From JB111 sp049856175 (GTDB lineage Bacteria; Actinomycetota; Actinomycetes; Actinomycetales; Actinomycetaceae): a DNA stretch of 64,000 nt. The notes below the pieces were generated by a model. It saw only the letters and a program-made list of their open reading frames with translations, was not told where the DNA came from and did no database searches. The position numbers and the translations under genes were made by a program. How positions within the stretch are numbered: position 1 is the first letter of the stretch; each line of letters opens with the position of its first letter. The stretch covers positions 1 through 64,000 of the forward strand of contig NZ_JBNDNA010000005.1 of the NCBI RefSeq assembly GCF_049856175.1. Direction: 5' to 3'. Positions 24,707-33,340 of the stretch are shown here, in pieces.

Positions 24707-26628
24707 CCAGGAGCGACCGGACCGTGCTGCGGCGCGCGACCGCGATGCTCGGCGTCCGGCGGTGGCGGGTGGCCTGGGCCGTGCTCCTGGGCGTGCTCGC
24801 CGTCGGCGCCGGCGTCGGGCTCACCGCCGTCTCGGCATGGCTCATCGCCCGGGCCTCCCAGCACCCACCCGTGCTCACGCTGTCCGTCGCGGCGGTCGGG
24901 GTACGCGCGTTCGGCATCTCCAAGGCCCTGTTCCGCTACCTCGAGCGCCTCGCCTCCCACCGGGTCGCCCTCGACGGCGTCGCCACGCTCCGCGAGCGCA
25001 CCTACCGCGCGCTCGCCGGCGGCCGCACGGAGGTCGTCGCCCGGCTGCGGCGCGGCGACCTGCTGGCCCGCGCCGGCGAGGACGTCGACGCGATCGGCGA
25101 CCTCGTCGTCCGCTCCACCGTCCCCCGCGCGGTCGCCCTCGGCGTCGGCCTCGTGTCCGTGGCGATCGTCGGCCTCCTGCTGCCCGCAGCCGGCGCGGCC
25201 CTCGCCGCCGGGCTGCTGCTCGCGGGCGTGGTCTCCCCGGCGATCACGGCCACCGCGGCACGGCGCGCGGCCACCGCGCAGGTCGCCGCGCGGGCCGACC
25301 TCACGGCGCACGCCGGCGCGCTCGTCGACGGCGCAGTCGAGCTGCAGACCGCGGGCCGGGTCGGGGCGGCCATGGCCGCGCTGGAGGTCACCGAGCACCG
25401 CCTCGCCCGCGAGCGCGACGTGATCGGCCGCGCCCGGGCGGTCGCCGCCGGGCTCGACCTCGTGGGGATGGCCGTGGCGGTCGTCGGGGCACTCGTCCTG
25501 GGCATCCCGGCCGTCGGCGCCGGGCAGCTGTCCGAGGTGGGGCTGTGCGTCGTCGTGCTCACGCCGCTCGCCAGCTTCGAGGGCACCGCGATCCTCGGCC
25601 AGGCGGCCGTCCAGCGGGTGACGAGCGCGGCCGCCGCCCGGCGGGTGCTCTCCCTCGTGGACGCGGCGGGGGCGCCCACCGGTGTGTCGGGCACATCCAC
25701 GGCGTCCGCACCGGCGGGCGGGTCGCCGACCGTGGAGGCTCGTGGGTCGGCGCTGACCGGCGCTCCCCCGACAGCCGCGCCCTCGGCCACCACCGCGACG
25801 AGGAGCGCACCCGCTCCCCGGCTGCTCGCACAGGACCTCGAGGTGGCCTGGCCCGGCGGACCCACGGTCGCGCGCGTCGACCTTGACCTCACCCCGGGCC
25901 GGTCGGTCGCCGTCGTCGGCCCCTCCGGGATCGGCAAGTCCACCGTGCTCGCCACGCTCGCCGGCCTGCTCGAGCCGACGGCGGGCGCCGTGACGATCGA
26001 CGGGCGCGACCCGGCCGGCCTGACCTCGGACCTGCGCGCCGCGACCGTCACGCTCACCGCCGAGGACGCCCACGTCTTCGCCACGAGCGTGCTGGAGAAC
26101 CTGCGCGTGGGCCGAGGCGACGTCACCGCGACCGAGGCGGCCGCACTGCTGACGCAGGTCGGCCTCGGCGAGTGGCTCGCGGGGCTAACGGACGGGCTCG
26201 CCACCCGGCTCGGCAGCGACGCGACGACGATCTCCGGCGGCGAACGCCGCCGCCTCCTGCTCGCCCGCGCGCTCGCGTCGCGCGCACCGCTGGTCCTGCT
26301 GGACGAGCCGGCGGAGCATCTCGACCCCGAGCTGGCCGACGAGCTCGTCACCGACCTGCTGACGACCCCGCGGACCGGGGCGACGGACGCGGGAGGTCCG
26401 CGCGGGGTCCTGCTCGTCACGCACCGGCTGGCCCCGCTCGCCGCGGCCGACGAGGTCATCGTCCTCGGACGCGAACCCGGCGCGCACGATGCCGGCGCGC
26501 CGGCCGCACCCGCGCGGGTGCTCGCCCGCGGCACCCACGCCGAGCTGATCGCCGGCCACCCGCCGTACGCTGACGCGTGGCGGGCCGAGCGTGGGGACCG
26601 CCCGGCCCACGCGGGCGCCACGACCTGA
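24703..26628 (+). CDS. cydC: Thiol reductant ABC exporter subunit CydC
   Basis: 641 residues, longer than usual. There is an N-terminal membrane domain and a Ser/Ala/Pro linker of about 60 residues (around 320-380). The ATPase domain has Walker A VGPSGIGKST, signature ISGGERRRLLLARAL and Walker B LVLLDEPAEHLD. It forms the heterodimer with CydD. The stop is in the first of three 18-bp tandem repeats. Confidence 0.93.
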   Translation: MTRSDRTVLRRATAMLGVRRWRVAWAVLLGVLAVGAGVGLTAVSAWLIARASQHPPVLTLSVAAVGVRAFGISKALFRYLERLASHRVALDGVATLRERTYRALAGGRTEVVARLRRGDLLARAGEDVDAIGDLVVRSTVPRAVALGVGLVSVAIVGLLLPAAGAALAAGLLLAGVVSPAITATAARRAATAQVAARADLTAHAGALVDGAVELQTAGRVGAAMAALEVTEHRLARERDVIGRARAVAAGLDLVGMAVAVVGALVLGIPAVGAGQLSEVGLCVVVLTPLASFEGTAILGQAAVQRVTSAAAARRVLSLVDAAGAPTGVSGTSTASAPAGGSPTVEARGSALTGAPPTAAPSATTATRSAPAPRLLAQDLEVAWPGGPTVARVDLDLTPGRSVAVVGPSGIGKSTVLATLAGLLEPTAGAVTIDGRDPAGLTSDLRAATVTLTAEDAHVFATSVLENLRVGRGDVTATEAAALLTQVGLGEWLAGLTDGLATRLGSDATTISGGERRRLLLARALASRAPLVLLDEPAEHLDPELADELVTDLLTTPRTGATDAGGPRGVLLVTHRLAPLAAADEVIVLGREPGAHDAGAPAAPARVLARGTHAELIAGHPPYADAWRAERGDRPAHAGATT

Positions 26629-26664
26629 GCGGGCGACACGACCTGAGCGGGCGCCACGACCTGA
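26611..26664 (+). repeat. Three 18-bp tandem repeats across the cydC stop codon
   Basis: The unit GCGGGCGCCACGACCTGA is present at 26611, 26629 (one change) and 26647. Every unit ends with TGA in the cydC frame, so two backup stops follow the true one. The array ends 15 bases before the kinase start. Confidence 0.9.
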
Positions 26665-26678
26665 GGAGGGAGCACCCG

Positions 26679-28430
26679 GTGCACGAGCTCGACGACGAGG
26701 TGCTCGGCACCGCCCTGACCCTCACCGGTCACCTCGAGGTCCGCGGCGCCCTCGACGGGCTCGTCGCCTCGGCGGCCGCCCTCACGGGTGCGCGCTACGC
26801 GGCGCTCGGCGTGCTCGACTCCAACGGCGAGACCCAGACCTTCATCCAGGTAGGGATGTCGGAGCAGGAGATGCGCGCGCTCGGGCACCCGCCCAGCGGA
26901 ACGGGCGTGCTCGGCGCGATCCCCGCGCACGGCGCGCTCGTCCTCGACGACCTCACCGAGCATCCCGACTTCGGCGGGTTCCCGCCCGGGCACCCCCCGA
27001 TGCATTCTTTCCTCGGGGTACCCGTTCGCGCCGGCGGCCGCCTCTACGGGCGCCTCTACCTGGCGGAGAAGGAGGGTGGGCACTTCACGCCCGCCGACGT
27101 GACGACGGCGATCACCCTCGCCCGCGCCACCGGCGTGGCCGTCGCGAACGCGACCACCTACGGGGCGGCGCAGACCCGCGCTCGGTGGACCGCCGTCGCG
27201 AACGAGATCACCACCGCCCTGCTCGAGGGGTCCGACGAGGACGAGGCGCTCGAGCTCGTCGCCACGCGCCTGCTCGAGGTCGCCGAGGCGGACACGGTGA
27301 TCCTCGTGCTGCCGTCGGTCGGCGACACCTGGGTGGCCGAGATCGTCCGCGGCGACCGGGCCGGCGAGCTGCTCGGCGTCGTCTTCCCGTCGGAGGGCCG
27401 CGCGCAGACCGTCATCCGGGAGCGCTCCGGCCTGATCGTCGACTCCCTGACCCGGTCGCGCACGATGCGCGTCCCCGAGCTCGCGTCGTTCGGACCTGCG
27501 CTGTACGCGCCGATGCTGCTCAGCGGCGAGGCCGAGGGCGTGCTGCTGCTCCTGCGCCACCACGGCCGGCCCGAGTTCACCGAGCTCGAGCTAGAGATCG
27601 CCCAGCAGGTCGCCTCCCAGGCCGTGCTCGCACTGCAGATCGCCGGGGCCCGGCACGTCGAGGACGTCGCGACGATGGTCGAGGAGCGAGCCCGTATCTC
27701 CCGGGACCTGCACGACCTCGCGATCCAGCAGCTCTTCGCCACGGGGATGCAGCTCACCCAGGCGCGGGCACGGGCCGAGGACCTGGAGAACAGGGGCGTC
27801 GGCAGATCCGGGACGGCGAGCGGTTCCGGGGCAGCCCACGGATCCGGGCCGGCCGACGCATCGACCGGGGCGCGGGAGCTCACCGAGCTCATCGACTCCG
27901 CCGTCGACGCGGTCGACTCCTCGGTGCGACAGATCCGGTCCATCGTCCACAACCTGCGCGAGCCGGACCAGGCGGTCCTGCTGGCCGAGCGGCTGCGCCG
28001 GGAGGCCTCGCTCGCGCGCACGACGCTCGGGTTCGCGCCGTCGCTGCTCGTCGAGGTCGACGGCAGGCTGCTCGCCGACGACGACCTCGGCGGACCGATG
28101 TCCGACACCCTCCGCGAGCGTGTCGACCCCGACGTCGCCGACGACGTCGTGGCGGTCGTCCGCGAGGGCGTGTCCAACGCCGCCCGGCACGCGGGCGCCT
28201 CCTCCGTGTCGGTGCACCTGCGCGTGCGCGGCTCCGGCCCGGCAGGCACCGTGCTGGTCGAGGTGATCGACGACGGACGCGGCATACCCGCCGACCGCAC
28301 CCGGTCCTCCGGCCTGGGCAACCTCGCCCAGCGGGCTCGCCGGCACGGGGGCACGTTCTCGGTGGGCCGGACCGAGACGGGCAGAGGGACACTCCTGCAG
28401 TGGCAGGTCCCGACGGCCCGGCGGGGCTAG
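26679..28430 (+). CDS. DevS/DosS-like GAF sensor histidine kinase
   Basis: 583 residues. Two GAF domains (about 15-160 and 170-325) precede a HisKA_3 helix with phospho-acceptor His345 (ERARISRDLHDLAIQQLFATG) and an ATPase domain with DDGRGIP. The segment FPPGHPPMHSFLGVPVR (101-117) is typical of mycobacterial DevS/DosT, where the haem ligand lies in this part of GAF-A as I recall; His105 is the candidate. It would sense oxygen, NO or redox state. The GTG has an AGGAGG site. The position right after cydC fits control of respiration. Confidence 0.88.
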   Translation: MHELDDEVLGTALTLTGHLEVRGALDGLVASAAALTGARYAALGVLDSNGETQTFIQVGMSEQEMRALGHPPSGTGVLGAIPAHGALVLDDLTEHPDFGGFPPGHPPMHSFLGVPVRAGGRLYGRLYLAEKEGGHFTPADVTTAITLARATGVAVANATTYGAAQTRARWTAVANEITTALLEGSDEDEALELVATRLLEVAEADTVILVLPSVGDTWVAEIVRGDRAGELLGVVFPSEGRAQTVIRERSGLIVDSLTRSRTMRVPELASFGPALYAPMLLSGEAEGVLLLLRHHGRPEFTELELEIAQQVASQAVLALQIAGARHVEDVATMVEERARISRDLHDLAIQQLFATGMQLTQARARAEDLENRGVGRSGTASGSGAAHGSGPADASTGARELTELIDSAVDAVDSSVRQIRSIVHNLREPDQAVLLAERLRREASLARTTLGFAPSLLVEVDGRLLADDDLGGPMSDTLRERVDPDVADDVVAVVREGVSNAARHAGASSVSVHLRVRGSGPAGTVLVEVIDDGRGIPADRTRSSGLGNLAQRARRHGGTFSVGRTETGRGTLLQWQVPTARRG

Positions 28431-28627
28431 CCGGGCTCTGAACGTTCGGCGCCTCGCGGTTTGATGATCGGCCCCCCGGGTGAGAGCCCTGGCGAATCGC
28501 CCGATGGATCCCCGGGTACGCCCACCATCGACCCGCCCGCGATCGCGCACCTACCGCCCGTAGAGTTCGAGGACGCTCACCGGCAGGCCGGACAACCCGA
28601 CGCCGCTCGACGACCAAGGAGCGTCCG

Positions 28628-29062
28628 ATGACCGGACAGACTCATGCCATCCAACGGATCGAGGGAGGGGCCATCGCCCTGTTCGCCCTCATCGCGGTCC
28701 TCGTGCTCTACCCCGAATGGTGGTGGGTCGTTCTCGCAGCGTTCCTCGTCTTCGACTTCTCGATGCTGGGCTACGCGCGGTCGCCCGCAGCCGGGGCGGC
28801 GTCCTACAACACGGTCCACAACTACGCGCTCCCGGCCCTGGCAGCGGTGACGGCACTGGCTCTGGAGCCGGTGTCGCCGGTCGCCTCGACGGCAATCGGC
28901 GTCGTCGCCTGCGCATGGGCCTTCCACGTCGGCGTCGACCGCGCCCTCGGCTACGGGCTGAAGCTGCCGGACTCGTTCCGGAGCACCCATCTCGGCGTCA
29001 TCGGCAAGGACAAGGCATCCGACGTCCGATCCCGGGACGTCCCCGACTCCTCCGAGGACTGA
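28628..29062 (+). CDS. DUF4260 family membrane protein
   Basis: 144 residues with about four membrane helices. The block WWWVVLAAFLVFDFSMLGY, the YNTVHNYALP motif, and the FHVGVDRALGYGLKLPDSFRSTHLG ending are characteristic of DUF4260. The function is unknown. The ATG has an AAGGAG site eight bases upstream. It sits between the kinase and its likely regulator, which hints at a link to the same stress response but proves nothing. Confidence 0.88.
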   Translation: MTGQTHAIQRIEGGAIALFALIAVLVLYPEWWWVVLAAFLVFDFSMLGYARSPAAGAASYNTVHNYALPALAAVTALALEPVSPVASTAIGVVACAWAFHVGVDRALGYGLKLPDSFRSTHLGVIGKDKASDVRSRDVPDSSED

Positions 29063-29233
29063 TGACCGGCCGGACGTGAGAGTCTCGTCGTCGTCCGGCG
29101 ACCCAACGGATGCTCCGGGAGCCGCCGACGACCGACCCCTCCTCCCGCACGGACGTGACCGAGGAGCTCGACGAGCAGCGCCGGGGCGCCTCCGTGCGAC
29201 CGGCGGCCCGGGCGATGAGCCGCCAACCATCGC

Positions 29234-29881
29234 TCAGCCGCGCCAGCCCGCCGCGCGCTGGCCGGCCACCCACGCGGCAACCTGCGTGCGCCGCTGGAGG
29301 CCCATCTTGCTCAGGAGGCTCGTGATGTGGTTCTTCACGGTCTTCTCCGCCACGCCCAGCCTCTCGCCGATCTCCCGGTTCGACAGGCCGTCGCCGATGA
29401 GCTCGAGGACCTTGCGCTCCGAGGGAGTGAGGTCCGCCGTCGGGTCGTCGTGCGCGGCGCGGCGCCGGGTGACGGTGCGGGCGTCGAGCAGGGTGCGTCC
29501 CTGGGCGACGGCATGCACGACATCGGCGATCTCTGCTCCGCGGACGGTCTTGAGCAGGTAGGCCCTGGCCCCGACGTCGAGGGCTGCGGCAAGGGCGTCG
29601 TCGTCGTCGAAACTCGTCAGCACGATCGGCCGGGCACCGGGCAGCCGCTCCCCCAGCGTCCTGATGAGGTCGATGCCCGACCCGTCGCCGAGCTGGAGGT
29701 CCACGAGGAGGACGTCGGGCCGGACGAGCTCGGCGCGCCGCAGCGCGTCGGCGACCGACCCGGCCTCGGCGACCACGGTCAGCCCCTCGGCCCGCTCGAC
29801 CACCTCGGCGATCCCGCGGCGGACGACCTCGTGGTCGTCGACGATCATCACGCGGACGTCACCGGTCGCCTCGCTGGTCAT
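29234..29881 (-). CDS. DevR/DosR-like response regulator (NarL/LuxR family)
   Basis: 215 residues. The receiver domain has an acidic pocket at Asp15/Asp16, phospho-acceptor Asp61 (LLVDLQLGDG) and the conserved Lys in YLLKTV. The LuxR-type helix-turn-helix reads LSNREIGERLGVAEKTVKNHITSLLSKMG, very close to DosR. It is probably phosphorylated by the DevS-like kinase 0.8 kb away, although transcribed on the other strand, and may bind the palindrome before cydA. Confidence 0.9.
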   Translation of the reverse strand: MTSEATGDVRVMIVDDHEVVRRGIAEVVERAEGLTVVAEAGSVADALRRAELVRPDVLLVDLQLGDGSGIDLIRTLGERLPGARPIVLTSFDDDDALAAALDVGARAYLLKTVRGAEIADVVHAVAQGRTLLDARTVTRRRAAHDDPTADLTPSERKVLELIGDGLSNREIGERLGVAEKTVKNHITSLLSKMGLQRRTQVAAWVAGQRAAGWRG

Positions 29882-29888
29882 GGGGCCG

Positions 29889-29894
29889 AGCCTA
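29889..29894 (-). promoter_or_regulatory. -10 box TAGGCT, leaderless promoter of the regulator
   Basis: It ends seven bases before the ATG, with no ribosome site in the gap. Confidence 0.55.
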
Positions 29895-29981
29895 TCCGTC
29901 GCCCGGTGACGGGCCCGGTCAGCAGATCCTCACCGGGACAGACGTCGCACGACTGCGCTGCTTCTACGCGAGCTCCCACGC

Positions 29982-30977
29982 TCACCAGGCGTAGGACATC
30001 GGGGCCACACCCGGGCCGGGCCAGATGCGGTCGATCGCGGCCAGCGCGTCGGCGTCCAACGACACGGCTACGGCGTCGACAGCCGCCTCGAGCTGGGCCT
30101 TCGTGCGGGAGCCGGCGATCAGGGTCGACACGACCGGTTGGTGCAGCAGCCATGTCTGGGCGACCGCGGCCGGGCTGTGACCCAGCCTCACGCAGAGCGC
30201 CTCGAAGGCGTCGAGCTGGTCGGACACGGCGTCATACACCTCACCCTGCAGGGCGCGCCGCTCGGTCTTCTCCCCCGCCTCAGGACGGCCGGCGAGCACG
30301 CCCATCGCCAGCGGGCTCCAGGGGATCAGGCCGATGCCGAAGTGCTCGAGTGCCGGGATCAGCTCCCGCTCGACGGCCCGGTTGGCGAGGTTGTACAGGC
30401 TCTGCTCCGACACCAGCCCGAAGAAGTTCCGGTGCTGGGCGGTCAGGTGCGCGGTCGCCACGTCCCAGCCGGCGAAGTTGGAGGAGCCGACGTAGCTGAT
30501 CTTGCCCGCGGCGACCAGCTGCTCCATGGCCTGCCAGATCTCGTCGAACGGGGTGGCCCGGTCGACGTGGTGCATCTGGTAGACGTCGATGTGGTCGGTC
30601 TGCAGCCGCCGCAGACTCGCATCGACGGCCCGGCGGATGTGGTAGGCGGAGAGCCGGCGGTCGTTCGGACCGAGACCCATTGGCTGGTACAGCTTGGTGG
30701 CCAGCACGATGTCGTCGCGGTGGCCGGACGCCTTCAGCCAGTTCCCGACAATCTCCTCCGACGTCCCGTACCCCTTTTCCATGTCGGGCTTCTGGGGGCC
30801 GCCGTAGACGTCGGCGGTGTCGAAGAAGTTCACACCGAGCTCGATGGCCCGGTCCATGATCTCGAACGCCTCCTGCTTGCCGGTGGCGTCGCCGAAGTTC
30901 ATGCAGCCGAGTCCGATCCGGCTGACCAGCAGGCCCGAGCGTCCGAGGTGGCGGTATTCCATCGTGGTGTCGGTCAT
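29982..30977 (-). CDS. Aldo/keto reductase
   Basis: 331 residues. The family signature is intact: the LGLGCMNFGD strand, catalytic Asp/Tyr in FFDTADVYGG, Lys in VLATKL and His in YQMHHVDRATP, then the NADPH-binding region with IPWSPLAMGVL and GSRTKAQLEAA. It reduces aldehydes or ketones with NADPH. The ATG follows TAGCGT at seven bases (leaderless). The neighbour beyond the debris is an XRE/MmyB regulator, a pairing often seen for stress-type reductases. Confidence 0.92.
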   Translation of the reverse strand: MTDTTMEYRHLGRSGLLVSRIGLGCMNFGDATGKQEAFEIMDRAIELGVNFFDTADVYGGPQKPDMEKGYGTSEEIVGNWLKASGHRDDIVLATKLYQPMGLGPNDRRLSAYHIRRAVDASLRRLQTDHIDVYQMHHVDRATPFDEIWQAMEQLVAAGKISYVGSSNFAGWDVATAHLTAQHRNFFGLVSEQSLYNLANRAVERELIPALEHFGIGLIPWSPLAMGVLAGRPEAGEKTERRALQGEVYDAVSDQLDAFEALCVRLGHSPAAVAQTWLLHQPVVSTLIAGSRTKAQLEAAVDAVAVSLDADALAAIDRIWPGPGVAPMSYAW

Positions 30978-30984
30978 GCGCTCG

Positions 30985-30990
30985 ACGCTA
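30985..30990 (-). promoter_or_regulatory. -10 box TAGCGT, leaderless promoter of the aldo/keto reductase
   Basis: It ends seven bases before the ATG. Confidence 0.5.
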
Positions 30991-31046
30991 CGTCGGCCGG
31001 CTCGACCGAGGGAGTCCCGTCTGTGAGGGGTACCCCGAGGGTCTCC

Positions 31047-31295
31047 CGGGCGGCCGGCCTCGGGCGGCTGACCGCGCAGGCAATCGTCGAACGGGGCCAC
31101 GAGGTCGTCGTGCACGCACGTGGCCGCGAGCGGCTCGAGGAATCGGTCATACCCGGGGCGCTCGGCTCCGTCCTCGGCGACCTCGCCCGTGACGACGAGA
31201 CCCGCCTGGTCGCCGTGCAGGCGAACGAGCACGGCCGATTCGACGCCGTCATCCACAACGCCGGCGTCATGGGCCCGTCCGGCGTCTACCGGGCC
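31047..31295 (+). pseudogene. Fragment of an SDR oxidoreductase
   Basis: The + strand reads about 83 residues of an SDR from just inside the cofactor loop: GLGRLTAQAIVERGHEVVVH, then RGRERLEESVIPGALGSVLG, and later FDAVIHNAGVMGPSGVY. It lacks the start and the catalytic half. The frame then runs into unrelated sequence. It is a remnant, with no start codon or ribosome site. Confidence 0.7.
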
Positions 31296-31322
31296 GGCAC
31301 CGATGATGGCGATCGTGGGCAT
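31290..31322 (-). pseudogene. 5' stub of a second nucleotide-binding oxidoreductase
   Basis: An ATG with a GAGGA site encodes MPTIAIIGAGP, the start of many SDR-like proteins, and then loses homology where the oppositely oriented SDR fragment begins. Start signals without a gene body point to an inversion or deletion junction at about 31290-31295. Confidence 0.55.
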
Positions 31323-31437
31323 GGAGTCCTCTTCCGTCGACAGTGGTCCAGCAGGCAGCGCCCGGCCCACCCCCGCTAGGCACGCGAGCGCGCACGAGGG
31401 AGTCCCTGGTAGTACCACCACCGTCCGGGGCCCGCAC

Positions 31438-32349
31438 TCAGCGCTCGGAGCTCTCCGCCTCGCGCGCGGGCTCCCGGGACGCCGTGGGGTCCTCGACGGC
31501 GGACCAGGAGGCCAGCAGCTGCATCTTCTCCGCTGATTCCGAGCCCGGCTCGGCGGCGTAGACCGTGACCGACAGCCCGGGCTCGGACTCCATCTCCATG
31601 CCCTCGAAGGCCAAGGTCATCTCACCGACCACCGAGTGGCGGAAGGACTTGAAGCCGGTGCCATGGTGGCGGACGTTGTGCGAGCCCCACCGGGTCCGAA
31701 ATTCGGTGCTGCGGGTGGACAGCTCACCGATCAGGTCGTGCAGCTCCTTGTTGTGCGGGTCGCGGCCCGCCTCGGTGCGCAGGATTGCCACCGTCACATC
31801 GGCGAACATGTCCCAGTCCGGGTAAAAGTCGTGGGCCCGCTCGTCGAGGAACGTGAACCGGGCGATGTTCGGCGGCTGCCCCTGAATGCGGCCGGGCATG
31901 TCGTAGACGTCCGTGTAGAACGCCCGCGCCAGCGCATTGGTGGCCAGGACATCCATCCGGCCGTTGCGGACGAATGCCGGGCCACCGGTCACGGCATCGA
32001 GCATCCACTGCAGGCTCGGGTGCGGCCGCCAGGACCTCACACTGCGTCGCCGCGGCGGCCGAGCGACCGGGCCGGCCGCGTGGGCGAGGTCGAACAGGTG
32101 CGCCCGCTCGGCGTCGTCGAGGCGCAGCGCCTTCGAGATCGCGTCGAGGATCTCCGGCGACGCGCCGCTGATCGCACCGCGCTCGAGCTTCGTGTAGTAC
32201 TCCACGCTCACACCGGCAAGCGTCGCCACCTCCGTGCGGCGCAGGCCCTCCACACGGCGGTTCCCGCCGGGGGGCAGTCCGACGTCGTCCGGGGTGACCC
32301 GTGCGCGCCGTGTGGTGAGGAACTCCCTCACTTCTGCTCGGTTGTCCAT
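31438..32349 (-). CDS. XRE-family regulator with MmyB-like ligand domain
   Basis: 303 residues. The N-terminal helix-turn-helix (about 5-75) contains RRVEGLRRTEVATLAGVSVEYY, the hallmark of this group. The C-terminal domain (about 105-270) matches the MmyB-like ligand-binding domain: NGRMDVLATNALARAF, NIARFTFLDERAHDFYPDW and GFKSFRHSVVGEMTLAFEGM. It probably controls the nearby aldo/keto reductase. The ATG follows TACCGT at six bases. Confidence 0.92.
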   Translation of the reverse strand: MDNRAEVREFLTTRRARVTPDDVGLPPGGNRRVEGLRRTEVATLAGVSVEYYTKLERGAISGASPEILDAISKALRLDDAERAHLFDLAHAAGPVARPPRRRSVRSWRPHPSLQWMLDAVTGGPAFVRNGRMDVLATNALARAFYTDVYDMPGRIQGQPPNIARFTFLDERAHDFYPDWDMFADVTVAILRTEAGRDPHNKELHDLIGELSTRSTEFRTRWGSHNVRHHGTGFKSFRHSVVGEMTLAFEGMEMESEPGLSVTVYAAEPGSESAEKMQLLASWSAVEDPTASREPAREAESSER

Positions 32350-32355
32350 CGGTCC

Positions 32356-32361
32356 ACGGTA
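32356..32361 (-). promoter_or_regulatory. -10 box TACCGT, leaderless promoter of the XRE regulator
   Basis: It ends six bases before the ATG. Confidence 0.5.
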
Positions 32362-32440
32362 GGCGAGCCCGCTACGCCGAAGGAGACCTGCGCGGTACCC
32401 CTCTCGAGCGCGACCTCAGCCGGCGCGAACGTGCTCGTCG

Positions 32441-33340
32441 TCAGCCCGATCGTTGCGGCGCCCGCCGCTGGCACCTGGGGCACGAGACGGAGCGCCGGTT
32501 CATGAACGGCTCGATTCGCAGCAGGGTGCCGCACCGGTCGCACGGCTCCCCCGCTCGGCCGTACGCGTGCAGCGACCGCGCGAAGTAGCCGGGCGTGCCG
32601 GCGACGTTGACGTAGAGCGCGTCGAAGCTCGTGCCGCCCTGGGCGAGCGCCTCGGCCATGACGTCGCCGGCCGCCGTGTACAGCTCACGCAGCCGGGCGG
32701 GCGGCAGGGCGTCGGTGGCCCGCGTCCCGTGCAGCCGGGCGCGCCACAGGGCCTCGTCCGCGTAGATGTTCCCGACGCCGGAGACCAGCGTCTGGTCCAG
32801 CAGCGCCCGCTTGACCTCGGTGCGGCGCCGCCGGGTACGCGCCACGAGGCTTGCCATGTCCAGGTCGGGGTCGAGCAGGTCGCGGGCCACGTGGGCGACC
32901 GGCCGGGGCAGCACGCGCGCCGGGGAGCCTCGCCCACCGGGGCCGCCGTCCGGGGTCGCCACGGTCGGGGTGAGGTCGACGTAGCCGAAGGTGCGCTGGT
33001 CGACGAACCACACCTCGCCGCCGTCGTCGGCGACGAGCCGGGCCCGCACGTGGGGGCCGGGCTCCAGGGAGGTCCCGGGCCGCTGGACGAGCATCTGGCC
33101 CGACATCCCGAGGTGGGCGAGCAGGGCGTCCTTGCCGTCGTCGAGCAACAGCCACAGGTACTTGCCACGGCGGACGACGCCGACGACCTCCCGGCCCCGC
33201 AGGGCCGCGAACGCGGCGGACCCGCCGGCGGTGTTCCGCACGGCACGCGGGTGGCGGACCTCGACGTCGGCGATCTCCCGTCCGACGAGCGCGGGGACCA
33301 GGCCCGCACGCACGACCTCGACCTCGGGCAGCTCAGGCAC
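32441..33340 (-). CDS. mutM: Formamidopyrimidine-DNA glycosylase
   Basis: 299 residues. After the initiator the sequence PELPEVE gives the catalytic N-terminal Pro and Glu. The helix-two-turn-helix is around LLDQTLVSGVGNIYADE, and the C-terminal zinc finger has CDRCG and CPRC. It removes 8-oxoguanine and cuts at abasic sites. The GTG overlaps the rnc stop by one base (TAGTG). Confidence 0.96.
   Translation of the reverse strand: MPELPEVEVVRAGLVPALVGREIADVEVRHPRAVRNTAGGSAAFAALRGREVVGVVRRGKYLWLLLDDGKDALLAHLGMSGQMLVQRPGTSLEPGPHVRARLVADDGGEVWFVDQRTFGYVDLTPTVATPDGGPGGRGSPARVLPRPVAHVARDLLDPDLDMASLVARTRRRRTEVKRALLDQTLVSGVGNIYADEALWRARLHGTRATDALPPARLRELYTAAGDVMAEALAQGGTSFDALYVNVAGTPGYFARSLHAYGRAGEPCDRCGTLLRIEPFMNRRSVSCPRCQRRAPQRSG

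Noticed and set aside
29895..29981. A DosR box before the response regulator gene
   Set aside because: Only a GTCCC half-site is seen, without a matching second half at the right spacing.
32362..32440. A small gene between the XRE regulator and mutM
   Set aside because: Both strands have only short frames without a ribosome site or recognisable sequence.
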